Shown one piece after another: positions 52,886 through 61,562 of a stretch of DNA of 64,000 bases (its first letter is position 1; the number at the start of each line of letters is the position of its first letter). The position numbers and the translations under genes are program-made. The notes beneath the pieces are model-generated. The model saw nothing but the letters and a program-made list of their open reading frames with translations, ran no database searches and was not told the origin of the DNA. Source of the DNA: WHSW01 sp963705955 (GTDB lineage: Bacteria > Actinomycetota > Thermoleophilia > Solirubrobacterales > 70-9); contig CAVPLH010000010.1 in assembly GCA_963705955.1 (NCBI GenBank), forward strand, positions 62,001 to 126,000, given 5' to 3'.

Positions 52886-54354
52886 CCTGCCACCACCCGG
52901 ACCGTCCTCAACGTCCTGTCGCTCGCCCCCCGCACCAGCCCCCCGTGGGCGACGCTGTCGGCGATGTAGTCGAGGGTCGGCCGGGTCAGCACCTCGCCCG
53001 GCAGCACGTTCGGGACCCCGGGCGGGTATGCGGCCAGCGACTCGGCGGCGGTCCGGCCCTCAGCACGGTCGAACTCGACCACCTCCTGCGGGGAGAGGAA
53101 GGCGTCGCGCGGCGAGAGCTGCGTCGGCCCCCACGGCGGCGGCTCGGCGAACGGCGGCAGCGGCTCCTCGCCCTCCTCGCCGATCCGCTCGGCGGCGTGC
53201 TCGAGCGCGACCACGAGGCGCTCGCCGGTGCGAGCGGCGCGCTCGCCGATCCCGAACACCGCGACGACGACGTTCTCGGAGAAGAGCTCGAGGTTGATGT
53301 CGTCCTGCTCGCGCATCAGGCGTGCGATCCGGTGCCCGGTGGCGCCGATCCCGCGGACGTCGACGACGAGGCGCAGCGGGTCGTAGGCGTGAACGCCGGC
53401 GCGGCCGACGATCCGGTCGTCGAGGACGTCGAGGCCGGGGATCGCCCGGATCCGCTCGCGGAGCTCGGCGAGCGAGGCGACCGTCTCGGCCAGCAGCTCC
53501 TCACCGTGGACGGCGGCCTGGCGGCGGGCGGCGTCGAGCGAGGCGGTGAGGATCGCGTTCGGGCTCGTCGTCTCGATCAGGGTCACAGCGCGGTCGACGA
53601 CCCGCTCGTCGATGCGGTCCCCGCAGTCGCCGAGATGCAGGATCGCCGACTGGGTGATCGAGCCGACGAGCTTGTGGACCGAGGAGAGGACGACGTCGGC
53701 GCCGCTCTCCAGCGCCGCGGCCGGCAGCGCCGACGAGAAGTGGAGGTGCGCGCCCCAGGCCTCGTCGGCGACCAGCGCCACTCCCCGCGCGTGGGCGACC
53801 TCGGCCAGCGAGGCGATGTCGGCCACGGCCCCGAAGTAGGTCGGCGAGACGACCAGCGCCGCGACCGCGTTCGGCTCGTCGGCGAGGGCCGCGTCGAGGG
53901 CCGCGGGGGTGAGGCAGTGCGCGATCCCGAGCTCGGGGTCGAGCTCGGGTGCCACGAACCGCGGCTCGAGCCCCGAGAGCACGAGGCCGTCGATGATCGA
54001 CGAGTGGACGTTTCGCTGCACGACGACGCGCCTGCCGCGGTGCGCGAGCGCGAGGCAGATCGCGTGGTTGCCACCGGAGCCGCCGTTGACCAGAAACCAG
54101 CTGCGCCGCGCTCCCCAGGCGTCGGCGGCGAGCCGCTGAGAGAGCTGGAACGGCGCCCGCGCGGGGTCCGGCCCGACGTCGATGCCCTCGATCCCGGCCG
54201 GGACGTCGAGCTCCAGCACGCGGTCTCCGAGCGCCGCGCGGAGCGCCGGGTCGGCGCCCGGCCCGCCCTTGTGGCCCGGGACATGGAAGCGACCGGGATC
54301 GCGGGCCGCGTAGGCGATCAGCGCGTCGAGATATGGCGTCTGGTCCTGATTCAC
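52882..54354 (-). CDS. Orn/Lys/Arg decarboxylase family (short SpeA type)
   Basis: The product has 490 residues, the size of the Bacillus SpeA arginine decarboxylase group that lacks the large wing domain. Motifs: FHVPGHKGGPGADPALRAAL, NGGSGGNHAICLALAHRGRR, HSSIIDGLVLSGLEP, VALVADEAWGAHLHFSSALP and the PLP lysine in LSSVHKLVGSITQSAIL. The C-terminal domain has YPPGVPNVLPGEVLTRPTLD. Arginine is the likely substrate given the following amidinohydrolase, but lysine or ornithine cannot be excluded. First gene of a three-gene overlapping operon. Confidence 0.93.
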   Translation of the reverse strand: MNQDQTPYLDALIAYAARDPGRFHVPGHKGGPGADPALRAALGDRVLELDVPAGIEGIDVGPDPARAPFQLSQRLAADAWGARRSWFLVNGGSGGNHAICLALAHRGRRVVVQRNVHSSIIDGLVLSGLEPRFVAPELDPELGIAHCLTPAALDAALADEPNAVAALVVSPTYFGAVADIASLAEVAHARGVALVADEAWGAHLHFSSALPAAALESGADVVLSSVHKLVGSITQSAILHLGDCGDRIDERVVDRAVTLIETTSPNAILTASLDAARRQAAVHGEELLAETVASLAELRERIRAIPGLDVLDDRIVGRAGVHAYDPLRLVVDVRGIGATGHRIARLMREQDDINLELFSENVVVAVFGIGERAARTGERLVVALEHAAERIGEEGEEPLPPFAEPPPWGPTQLSPRDAFLSPQEVVEFDRAEGRTAAESLAAYPPGVPNVLPGEVLTRPTLDYIADSVAHGGLVRGASDRTLRTVRVVAG

Positions 54355-54514
54355 GTCAGGCCAACTTACCCGCAGGGACGCCGGCGCCGGCCCTCGCCCC
54401 TGCTACCGTTGCGCCGTCCCGTATGGACGACGACCGACCTCGAAGTAGACACTCCGCCGGCTGCTGCGCGGCGCGGCCGGCGGGCTCGGGCGAGACCCGG
54501 GCCGCCGCGGCGCG

Positions 54515-55861
54515 ATGACCGCGCTCTTCCTCGTCCTGCTGATCCTGCTCGTGCTGCTCAACGGGCTCTTCGTCGCTGCCGAGTTCGCGCTCGTGCGGAC
54601 GCGGAAGGGCAGGATCGAGGCGCTGGCGCGCGAGGGAGAGGCCGGCGCCGAGCAGGCGCTGGAGCAGATCGAGACGATCGACGAATCGCTCTCGGCCTGT
54701 CAGGTCGGGATCACGATGGCCTCGATCGGGATCGGGTTTCTCGGCGAGAAGGCGCTGGTCGACCTGTTCGAGCCTGCGCTCGAGGGACCACTCGCCCACG
54801 CCGCCGCGGCGCCGATCGCCTTCGTGCTCGCCTACACGCTCGCCACCTCGCTGCACATCACCGTCGGTGAGCAGGTGCCGAAGATTCTGGCGATCACCAA
54901 CGCCGACCTGGTGGTGCGGCGGCTGTCCCGGCCCCTGCACTGGTTCGAGGTCGCGAGCGCTCCGTTCACGATCGCGCTGACCTCGATCTCCAACGGCCTC
55001 GTCCGCCTGTTCGGCGTCGATCCTCGCGATCTCGGCGAGAAGCACACCTCCGACGACCTGAAGGAGATCATCCAGACTTCCGCGAAGGGCGGCATCCTCG
55101 ATCCGGGCGAGGCGGTGATGCTCGGCGGTGTCTTCCACCTCCACGAGCAGCAGGCGCGCGAGGTGATGACGCCGATCCCCGCGGTGGTCACCGTGAACGC
55201 CGACGAGACGGTCGAAGCGGCGTTGCGCCGCTGCGTCAGCTCGGGGCACACGCGGCTCGTCGTGGTCGAGGACGACAACCCCGACAAGGTGCGCGGGATC
55301 GTCCACAACAACAGCCTCGTCCGGCTCTACATGAATGCCGGCGCCGACGCCCCGCTCGAGCCGGCGGTTCGCGAGGTTCCGGTCTTTCCCGAGACGAAGC
55401 CCCTCGACGACCTGCTCGCCGAGCTGCAGCGGCAGCGCTCCTCGATCGGGATCGTCTCCGACGAGTACGGGCGCACGGTCGGGATCGTCACCGTCGAGGA
55501 CATCCTCGAGGAGGTGGTCGGCGAGATCGAAGACGAGACCGATCCGCGCGCCACCTCGCTGCGCCGGCTCACCGACGGCGATTGGTACGTCCGCGGGCAC
55601 GTCCCGCTCGGCGACGTCAAGGACGCCGGGATCCAGCTCCCTGTCTCCTCCGACGCCTTCAACTCGATCGGCGGCTACGTCTTCTCGAAGCTCGGGCGGC
55701 TTCCGAAGCGCGGCGACAAGGTCAACGCCGACGGCTACGAGCTACGGGTCGAATCGGTGCGGGAGAACCGGATCGTCGCGGTCCGGATCCACGCGGTCAC
55801 CGCCGAGCATCCGACGATCGCCGCCGACTCGCGCGCATCGTCCTCGGAAACCGTGCACTGA
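54515..55861 (+). CDS. CNNM/HlyC-type transporter-domain protein with CBS pair and CorC domain
   Basis: The product has 448 residues. CNNM transmembrane domain (LILLVLLNGLFVAAEFALVR, GITMASIGIGFLGEKALVD, TLATSLHITVGEQVPKILAI), then two CBS domains (AREVMTPIPAVVTVNADETV, PVFPETKPLDDLLAEL ... IGIVSDEYGRTVGIVTVEDI) and a CorC_HlyC domain (GGYVFSKLGRLPKRGDKVNA). Homologues export or sense Mg2+. ATG 54515 overlaps the stop of a 31-codon frame starting at 54423, which could be a leader. Confidence 0.93.
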   Translation: MTALFLVLLILLVLLNGLFVAAEFALVRTRKGRIEALAREGEAGAEQALEQIETIDESLSACQVGITMASIGIGFLGEKALVDLFEPALEGPLAHAAAAPIAFVLAYTLATSLHITVGEQVPKILAITNADLVVRRLSRPLHWFEVASAPFTIALTSISNGLVRLFGVDPRDLGEKHTSDDLKEIIQTSAKGGILDPGEAVMLGGVFHLHEQQAREVMTPIPAVVTVNADETVEAALRRCVSSGHTRLVVVEDDNPDKVRGIVHNNSLVRLYMNAGADAPLEPAVREVPVFPETKPLDDLLAELQRQRSSIGIVSDEYGRTVGIVTVEDILEEVVGEIEDETDPRATSLRRLTDGDWYVRGHVPLGDVKDAGIQLPVSSDAFNSIGGYVFSKLGRLPKRGDKVNADGYELRVESVRENRIVAVRIHAVTAEHPTIAADSRASSSETVH

Positions 55862-55939
55862 GCGCGGTTCGTGCCGAGCTATTACGTCCGTGGACCGTTC
55901 TAGGTTTCTGCGAGTCCAGTCTCGACCCTGGTAGGAGCT

Positions 55940-56179
55940 ATGTGGGTCATCCGCCTTACGGACAAGCAGCTCGAGGTACTGAGGGCGATGCTCCGCTCCG
56001 AGGAGCATCTCGGGCCGGCGCTCCGCGGCTCGCTCGAGGCGCTCGAGCTGGCGCGCTGGGATGAGCTGCCGGACGCCCATCTGCCCTGGGAAGAGGTCAG
56101 CGAGCTCGCCCGCCGCCAGGGGATCTCCGAGGCCGACGTGATCTGGGACCGGGCCGGCCGCCCGCGCGGCGTCGCCTAG
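55940..56179 (+). CDS. Hypothetical small protein
   Basis: The product has 79 residues. TAGGAGCT sits immediately before ATG 55940. The sequence is helical and acidic (LTDKQLEVLRAMLRSEEHLG, LPWEEVSELARRQGISEADV) and ends VIWDRAGRPRGVA. No signal peptide or known domain. Convergent with the 3-hydroxyacyl-CoA dehydrogenase gene. Confidence 0.65.
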   Translation: MWVIRLTDKQLEVLRAMLRSEEHLGPALRGSLEALELARWDELPDAHLPWEEVSELARRQGISEADVIWDRAGRPRGVA

Positions 56180-56196
56180 TAGGCCGTCGCCGGCGA

Positions 56197-57009
56197 TCAG
56201 TAAATGTAGAAACCCTCGCCCGACTTCCGTCCGAGCTTGCCCGCGGCGACCAGGGAGTGGATCAGATCCGGCACCTTGTCGGATTCGCGGCCGGAGTCGG
56301 CGTGCAGGCTGTCTCCGATCGCTACCGCGACATCGAGGCCGACGAAGTCGAGCAGCTTCAGCGGCCCCATCGGGTGGCCGGCGCCGAGCCGCATGCAGGC
56401 GTCGACGTCGTCGGCGTGCATCCCCGTCTGGTCCATCAGGCGCACGGCCTCGAACAGCAGCGGGAAGAGCAGGCGGTTGACGACGAACCCGGCCTGGTCG
56501 GCGACCTCGATCGCGGTCTTGCCGAGCCCGTCGCACCAGGCGTGAGCCCGCAGTCGCGCCGCATCGGACAGGCCGTGCGGCAGGCAGAGCTCGATCAGCT
56601 CCATCTTCACGACCGGGTTGAAGACGTGGAGTCCGAGCAGCCGACCGCCGGTGTCGCTGCGGTCGGCGAGGTCGTGGATCGAGAGCGCCGAGGTCGTAGA
56701 CGCGAGGTCGGCCCCGGGGCAGTCCGCGGCCAGCGCGGCGAGCAGCTCGACCTTCGTCTCCGAATCCTCGACGACCGCTTCGACCACGAGGTCGCAATCC
56801 GCGACGTCGGCCTCGTTCGTCGTCACCTTGATCCGGTCGGGCGCGCCACCGTCGACCTTCCTCGCCTGCGTCTGGGCCTCCTCCTCGGCGCGCCATGCGG
56901 AGGCGTCGGAGCGCGCCACGAGCCTCACCTCGTTGAGGCGGCTGGCGCAGGCCGCGAGACCGCAGCCGATCGTCCCCGAACCGACGATGCCGGGGCGCGC
57001 GTATCCCAC
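56197..57009 (-). CDS. 3-hydroxyacyl-CoA (3-hydroxybutyryl-CoA) dehydrogenase
   Basis: The product has 270 residues. NAD site GIVGSGTIGCGLAACASRLN, DCDLVVEAVVEDSETKVELL, ASTTSALSIHDLADRSD, GLHVFNPVVKMELIELCLP (catalytic His) and GFVVNRLLFPLLFEAVRLMD. Oxidises L-3-hydroxyacyl-CoA in beta-oxidation or butanoate metabolism. GTG 57009 follows GGGAGGAGAA. Divergent from the thiolase, with a 20-bp palindrome between them. Confidence 0.92.
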   Translation of the reverse strand: MGYARPGIVGSGTIGCGLAACASRLNEVRLVARSDASAWRAEEEAQTQARKVDGGAPDRIKVTTNEADVADCDLVVEAVVEDSETKVELLAALAADCPGADLASTTSALSIHDLADRSDTGGRLLGLHVFNPVVKMELIELCLPHGLSDAARLRAHAWCDGLGKTAIEVADQAGFVVNRLLFPLLFEAVRLMDQTGMHADDVDACMRLGAGHPMGPLKLLDFVGLDVAVAIGDSLHADSGRESDKVPDLIHSLVAAGKLGRKSGEGFYIY

Positions 57010-57104
57010 TTCTCCTCCCACCCCCTGGTTACTATCACGCCCCCCGATCGCGGCCGCCGGCGCCGAGCGGGCGCGCGGGGCCAAGCGGGCGCCTCCCGGC
57101 GCCA

Positions 57105-57124
57105 GATTGACTCGTCAGTCAATC
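57105..57124. promoter_or_regulatory. Candidate TetR-type operator (8-4-8 palindrome)
   Basis: GATTGACT-CGTC-AGTCAATC is a perfect inverted repeat in the divergent region between the hydroxyacyl-CoA dehydrogenase and thiolase genes. The core TTGACT-N4-AGTCAA recurs at 62988-63003 before the acyl-CoA dehydrogenase. The size and symmetry fit TetR-family regulators of fatty-acid breakdown; no such regulator gene is in the window. Confidence 0.6.
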
Positions 57125-57200
57125 GATCGAGTACCCTCTCGGAAGGCTTGATTTCGGCGTGAAATCGCTCGCGCCGCTGACCCTTACGGAGGAACCCAAG

Positions 57201-58382
57201 ATGGCTGGCAACGGCAAGTTCGGTGGCCGCGAGGTAGTGATCGTCGAGGCTGTCCGCACCCCGGTGGGGCGCGGACATCCGGAGAAGGGTTACTACAAGG
57301 ACGTCCACGCCTCGAACCTGCTCGCGCGGACCTACTCGGAGCTGATCGACCGCGCCGGGATCGATCCCGCTGAGGTCGAGGACGTCGTCGCCGGTTGCGT
57401 GCAGCAGTTCGGCGAGCAGGCGATCAACATCGGCCGCAACGCATGGCTCGAGGCCGGGCTCCCGATCGAGACGCCGGCGACCACGGTCGATCGCCAGTGC
57501 GGGTCCGCCCAGCAGGCGGTCAACTTCGCCGCCGCGCTGATCGCCTCCGGCGTCCACGACGTCGCGATCGGTGGCGGGGTCGAGCACATGGGCCACATCT
57601 CCTTCGCCGACTCGGTCGAGGTCCAGAAGGAGCACGGCTTCGCCTTCTCCCCGCAGCTGATGGAGCGCTACAACCTCGTCCCCCAGGGGATCTCGGCCGA
57701 GATGATCGCCGACAAGTGGGAGATCCCCCGCTCCGAGCTCGACGAGATCGGCCTGCGCTCCCACCAGCTCGCCGCGAAGGCGACCGAGGAGGGCCGCTTC
57801 GACCGCGAGATGGTCCCGTTCGCGGTCAACGGCGACACTCACACGACCGACCAGGGCATCCGCCCCGACTCGAGCCTCGAGGTCCTCTCACAGCTCAAGC
57901 CGGCGTTCAAGGAGGACGGCAAGGTGACGGCCGGCAACTCCTCGCAGGTCTCCGACGGCGCCGCCGCGGTTCTGTTGATGGCTCGCGAGAAGGCCGTGGC
58001 GCTCGGGCTGACGCCGCGGGCCCGGATCGTCGACCAGACGACCGTAGGCGTCGATCCGGTGATCATGCTCACCGGCCCGATCCCGGCAACCCGGAAGATC
58101 CTCGAGCGAAACGGGATGAAGATCTCCGACATCGACCTGATCGAGATCAACGAGGCCTTCGCCTCGGTGGTCGCCGCCTGGCGCCGAGAGCTCGAGCCGG
58201 ACATGGACCGCGTCAACGTCAACGGCGGCGCGATCGCGATCGGCCACCCGCTCGGCTCGACCGGGGCCCGGCTGATCACGACGCTCCTGCACGAGATGGA
58301 GCGCGACGACAAGCAGACCGGCCTGGTGACGATGTGCTGCGGCGGCGGGCTCGGCACCGGCACCCTGATCGAGAGGGTCTGA
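57201..58382 (+). CDS. Acetyl-CoA C-acyltransferase (thiolase)
   Basis: The product has 393 residues. Nucleophile Cys in TTVDRQCGSAQQAVNFAAAL, GGGVEHMGHISF, INEAFASVVAAWRREL, NVNGGAIAIGHPLGSTGARL (His) and the second active-site Cys in VTMCCGGGLGTGTLIERV: a full thiolase set. Cleaves 3-ketoacyl-CoA or condenses acyl-CoAs. ATG 57201 follows GGAGGAACCCAAG; the frame from 57159 lacks such a site. Divergent from the hydroxyacyl-CoA dehydrogenase across a shared palindrome. Confidence 0.95.
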   Translation: MAGNGKFGGREVVIVEAVRTPVGRGHPEKGYYKDVHASNLLARTYSELIDRAGIDPAEVEDVVAGCVQQFGEQAINIGRNAWLEAGLPIETPATTVDRQCGSAQQAVNFAAALIASGVHDVAIGGGVEHMGHISFADSVEVQKEHGFAFSPQLMERYNLVPQGISAEMIADKWEIPRSELDEIGLRSHQLAAKATEEGRFDREMVPFAVNGDTHTTDQGIRPDSSLEVLSQLKPAFKEDGKVTAGNSSQVSDGAAAVLLMAREKAVALGLTPRARIVDQTTVGVDPVIMLTGPIPATRKILERNGMKISDIDLIEINEAFASVVAAWRRELEPDMDRVNVNGGAIAIGHPLGSTGARLITTLLHEMERDDKQTGLVTMCCGGGLGTGTLIERV

Positions 58383-58438
58383 GCCGGCGACATCGTCCGG
58401 TGCCGCCGGGTCCGAGGCAGGCCTCTGCTTCGCGTCCG

Positions 58439-58903
58439 GTGCCGCCGGGTCCGCCACTGCTCGCCGTCCTGATCGCCTCCCTGATGCTGGCCGGCTGCGG
58501 GGGAGGGGACGAGCCGACGACGTTTCCGCCGGGCGTCTCGCGACCGCAGAGCAAGGTCTCCTTCCTGCGCGAGGCCGACCGGATCTGCTTCTCCTCGGAG
58601 TCGAGGATCGAAGCCGCCGGGGACGATCTGCTCTCCCGCAGGGGCCGCCCGGACCCGGCCCGGGTGAAGCGGGTCGCGCTCGGTGTCGCGGTCCCGGCGC
58701 TCGAGGCGGAGGTGAGGGCGATCGGCGCGATCGAGCCGCCGCCCGGCGACGAGGACGAGGTGCGGGCGATCCTCGACGCGACCCGGCGGGGGATCGCCCA
58801 GATCGAGGCCGATCCCGGCCGGCTCGTCAACGGACCGCCGCCCGGCCTCCGCGAGGCGAAGCGGAGCGCGAAGCGCTACGGCTCGAACGAATGCGGCTAC
58901 TGA
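58439..58903 (+). CDS. Lipoprotein, paralogue of the next gene
   Basis: The product has 154 residues. Signal with lipobox LMLAGC at about residue 20, then FLREADRICFSSESRIEAAG, PALEAEVRAIGAIEPPPGDE, DEVRAILDATRRGIAQIEAD and a C-terminal SAKRYGSNECGY. The mature part has two conserved Cys (RICF and NECGY) that could form a disulfide. GTG 58439 gives a normal signal peptide; GTG 58400 is in frame within a 21-bp repeat of the same bases. Function unknown. Confidence 0.75.
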   Translation: MPPGPPLLAVLIASLMLAGCGGGDEPTTFPPGVSRPQSKVSFLREADRICFSSESRIEAAGDDLLSRRGRPDPARVKRVALGVAVPALEAEVRAIGAIEPPPGDEDEVRAILDATRRGIAQIEADPGRLVNGPPPGLREAKRSAKRYGSNECGY

Positions 58904-58976
58904 GTCGCGGCTCGCCCGGCCTCCCAGCGGCTAGATTGCCGAATCCGCTTCTCGATCGGCGGAGGTACCGAACCCC

Positions 58977-59451
58977 TTGAACCCCCCGCTCCCGTTACTC
59001 GCCCTTCTCGCGACGGCCGGCGCCCTCGCGATCGCCGGCTGCGGGGGCGGCGATGACTCATCGACCACGACGTCGAGCCCTCCGCTCTCGAAGGTGGAGT
59101 TCATCCGCCACGCCGACGCGCTCTGCAGGACGGGTAACGAGGCCGCCGCCGCGGCTGCCGGCCAGATCTTCACCACCGTCGAACCTCCGACCGGCGCCGC
59201 GCTGCAGCAGTTCGCCGAGGCGATCGTCCCGGCGCTTCAGAAGCAGGTCGACGGGATCGCCGCACTGAGCCCGCCCGGTGGGTGACGAGGACCAGATCCA
59301 GGCGATCGTGGACGCGGTTCAGGAGGGGATCGACAAGGTCGAGGCGGACCCCTCGTTGCTTGCCCAGAGCGCAGGATCCGTGAACCCGTTCGCGGAGGCG
59401 AACACGCTCGCCAAGCAATACGGAATGAAGGTATGCGGGGCCGGCAGCTGA
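58977..59451 (+). CDS. Lipoprotein paralogue, frameshifted
   Basis: TTG 58977 follows GGAGG. Lipobox LAIAGC, then VEFIRHADALCRTGNEAAAA and PALQKQVDGIAALSPPG, where a stop follows. The next frame continues GDEDQIQAIVDAVQEGIDKV, EADPSLLAQSAGSVNPFAEA and NTLAKQYGMKVCGAGS, matching the paralogue at 58439 (PPGDEDEVRAILDA). A GGGT duplication near 59281 explains the shift exactly. The Cys pair of the paralogue (here ALCR and KVCG) is conserved, supporting one family and a single intact ancestral gene. Confidence 0.75.
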
Positions 59452-59490
59452 CCCCGTCCGGCGCTGCCGTGAGAGGCGGCTGAGCGCGCG

Positions 59491-60528
59491 ATGGCCCGCG
59501 CAGCTGCCCTCGACCGGGTCCAGATCGCCGGGCTCGGCGATTCGACCGGCGAGCTCGCCGAGCAGGCACGAGCCGCCGAGGCCGCCGGCATCGACGGGGT
59601 CTGGGCGATCGAGCTCTTCCGCAGCTCGCTGACCCAGGCGATGTGGCTCGCGGCGTCGACCGAGTCGGTCGCGGTCGGAACCGGGATCTCGTGGGCGTTC
59701 ACCCGCAGCCCGATGATCATCGCCCTCTCCGCGCTCGACATCGACGAGGTCTCCGGCGGGCGCTTCCGGCTCGGCCTCGGCGCGGGCGTGAAGCGCCTCA
59801 ACGAGAGCTGGCATGGCGCCGACTACGGCCGCCCCGCGCCCCACCTGCGCGAGACGGTCGAGGCGGTGAGGCTGATCATCGAGAAGGCGGGCAGCGGCGA
59901 GCCGATCCACTATCAGGGTCGCTATCACGAGATCGACATCCGGGGTTGGCACCGCCCGCACGAGAAGGCGCGCGAGACGCTGCCGATCTATACCGCCGCC
60001 GTCCAGGAGGGCATGGCCCGGGTCGCCGGCGACGTCGCCGACGGGATGATCGGCCACCCGATGTGCTCGATCCGATGGCTCGACGAGGTCCTCGTCGCCA
60101 ATCTCGAGCTCGGGCTCACCCGCTCGAGCCGGTCGCGGGGGGACTTCGACTTCCTGCCGGCGGTCTGCTGTGCGATCTCCGACGACGAGGAGGCCGCCTA
60201 TGACGCCGCGCGGCGCACGATCTGCTTCTACGCGACCGTGCGCACCTACGCTCCGTTGTGGGCGATGCACGGTTTCGGAGAGCGGGCGGCGGCGGTCGGC
60301 GACGCCTTCCGTCGTGGCGATTTCGCCGCGATGCCGAGCCTGGTGTCCGACGAGATGGTCGACGCCTACTGCGCCGCAGGGCCGCTCGACAAGGTCCGCG
60401 AGCGGGTCGAGGCGGTCGCGGAGCGTGGCGACGGGATCTGGCTCGGACCCCCGACCTACTTCCTTGAGCCCGAGCAGATCGGGGAGTATCAGCGACGGAT
60501 CATCGACGCGTTCGCCCCCGGCGGGTAG
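59491..60528 (+). CDS. LLM-class (F420-dependent type) oxidoreductase
   Basis: The product has 345 residues. Luciferase-like monooxygenase fold: AAEAAGIDGVWAIELFRSSL, VAVGTGISWAFTRSPMIIAL, SGGRFRLGLGAGVKRLNESW, VRLIIEKAGSGEPIHYQGRY and AVQEGMARVAGDVADGMIGH. Actinobacterial members usually use reduced F420 rather than FMN, which is inferred from the clade, not seen. Substrate unknown. Confidence 0.9.
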   Translation: MARAAALDRVQIAGLGDSTGELAEQARAAEAAGIDGVWAIELFRSSLTQAMWLAASTESVAVGTGISWAFTRSPMIIALSALDIDEVSGGRFRLGLGAGVKRLNESWHGADYGRPAPHLRETVEAVRLIIEKAGSGEPIHYQGRYHEIDIRGWHRPHEKARETLPIYTAAVQEGMARVAGDVADGMIGHPMCSIRWLDEVLVANLELGLTRSSRSRGDFDFLPAVCCAISDDEEAAYDAARRTICFYATVRTYAPLWAMHGFGERAAAVGDAFRRGDFAAMPSLVSDEMVDAYCAAGPLDKVRERVEAVAERGDGIWLGPPTYFLEPEQIGEYQRRIIDAFAPGG

Positions 60529-60537
60529 CGAATCACC

Positions 60538-61332
60538 TCAATCGGTCGCCAACCGCCCGCCGACGAACTGGACCATCCCGGAGATCCGGCGGTGGATGCC
60601 GGTGAAGCCGCGCCGGTCCAGCGCCTCGACCAGCTCTTCGGCCTCGAACATCCGGATCCCGCTGGCACGCTCGAGGACGGGCTTCAGCGGGCGCACGGTG
60701 AGTTGGCGCCGGACCGAGGCCATCAACGCGATCCGCCCGCCGGGGCGCAGGACGCGGCGCATCTCGTCGAGGGCCGCGAACGGGTCCGGGAAGAGATGCA
60801 GCGCGGCGAAGCAGCACGCAGCGTCGAAGCTCGCGTCGCGAAACGGGAGCGCCGTCGCGTCGCCGCGGATCAGCGTCAGGTTTCCGGGGTCCGCGCGCCG
60901 TAGTTCCTCGGCCCCGCGCTCGAGCATCGTTCGCGACGCGTCGACGCCGACGGCGAGCCCCTCCGGGCCGACCGCGCGGGCGAACTCGCGGGTGAAGTTG
61001 CCCGGGCCGCAGGCGACGTCGAGCACGACGTCTCCCTCTCCGAGGCCGAGCAGCAGGCGCGCGATCCGGATCTCCTCCGCCATCCCGGGACCCGTGACGC
61101 CCTTGAACACCCGGCCGAGCGCCGGGCGCCAGTAGCGCTCGTAGATCGCCGGCACGAGCCGGGTGACCATCAGGTCCTGGGTCGGCCCGGTCGACTCGAG
61201 CTCGCGCTCGAGCAGGTCGAGGTAACCGATCTCGGCGGCCCGGGCGGCGGACGCCGTCGCGGCAGCCTCGGGCTCGAGCAGGTCCAGGGTGCGCTGGAGC
61301 GCGTCCGAGAGATCGGTGTCGGCGCCGCTCAC
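60538..61332 (-). CDS. Class I SAM-dependent methyltransferase
   Basis: The product has 264 residues. SAM site VVLDVACGPGNFTREFARAV, acidic loop VGVDASRTMLERGAEELRRA, RGDATALPFRDASFDAACCF and LHLFPDPFAALDEMRRVLRP then GGRIALMASVRR; UbiE/COQ5-like type 11 methyltransferase. The N-terminal ~85 residues are a helical extension. GTG 61332 overlaps the stop of the small gene upstream (GTGA), the third gene of a coupled operon with a CWB2 protein. Confidence 0.9.
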   Translation of the reverse strand: MSGADTDLSDALQRTLDLLEPEAAATASAARAAEIGYLDLLERELESTGPTQDLMVTRLVPAIYERYWRPALGRVFKGVTGPGMAEEIRIARLLLGLGEGDVVLDVACGPGNFTREFARAVGPEGLAVGVDASRTMLERGAEELRRADPGNLTLIRGDATALPFRDASFDAACCFAALHLFPDPFAALDEMRRVLRPGGRIALMASVRRQLTVRPLKPVLERASGIRMFEAEELVEALDRRGFTGIHRRISGMVQFVGGRLATD

Positions 61333-61562
61333 GGCCCCCCTCGCGGGTCGCCGGAGTGTTGGGCGAGCGAGATCAGCCGCTCGATCTGGCGCTCGCCCTC
61401 GCGCCGGGCCGGGTCGTCCGGCGACAGGCCCGCGATCAAGCGCTCGATCCGGTCGCGGATCTGAAGCGCGAAGTGCGGCGTGGCCGGCCCGGCCAGCGCC
61501 CGCACGTCCTCGACCGTGGTCTGCCGTCCTCCGGGGCTCTCGGGACGCTCGCGCTCGCTCAT
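61329..61562 (-). CDS. Small hypothetical protein in CWB2/methyltransferase operon
   Basis: The product has 77 residues. Helical and charged: VEDVRALAGPATPHFALQIR, DRIERLIAGLSPDDPARREG, ERQIERLISLAQHSGDP. Overlaps both neighbours by four bases (ATGA with the CWB2 gene, GTGA with the methyltransferase), which argues that it is genuine and translated. Family unknown. Confidence 0.7.
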   Translation of the reverse strand: MSERERPESPGGRQTTVEDVRALAGPATPHFALQIRDRIERLIAGLSPDDPARREGERQIERLISLAQHSGDPRGGP

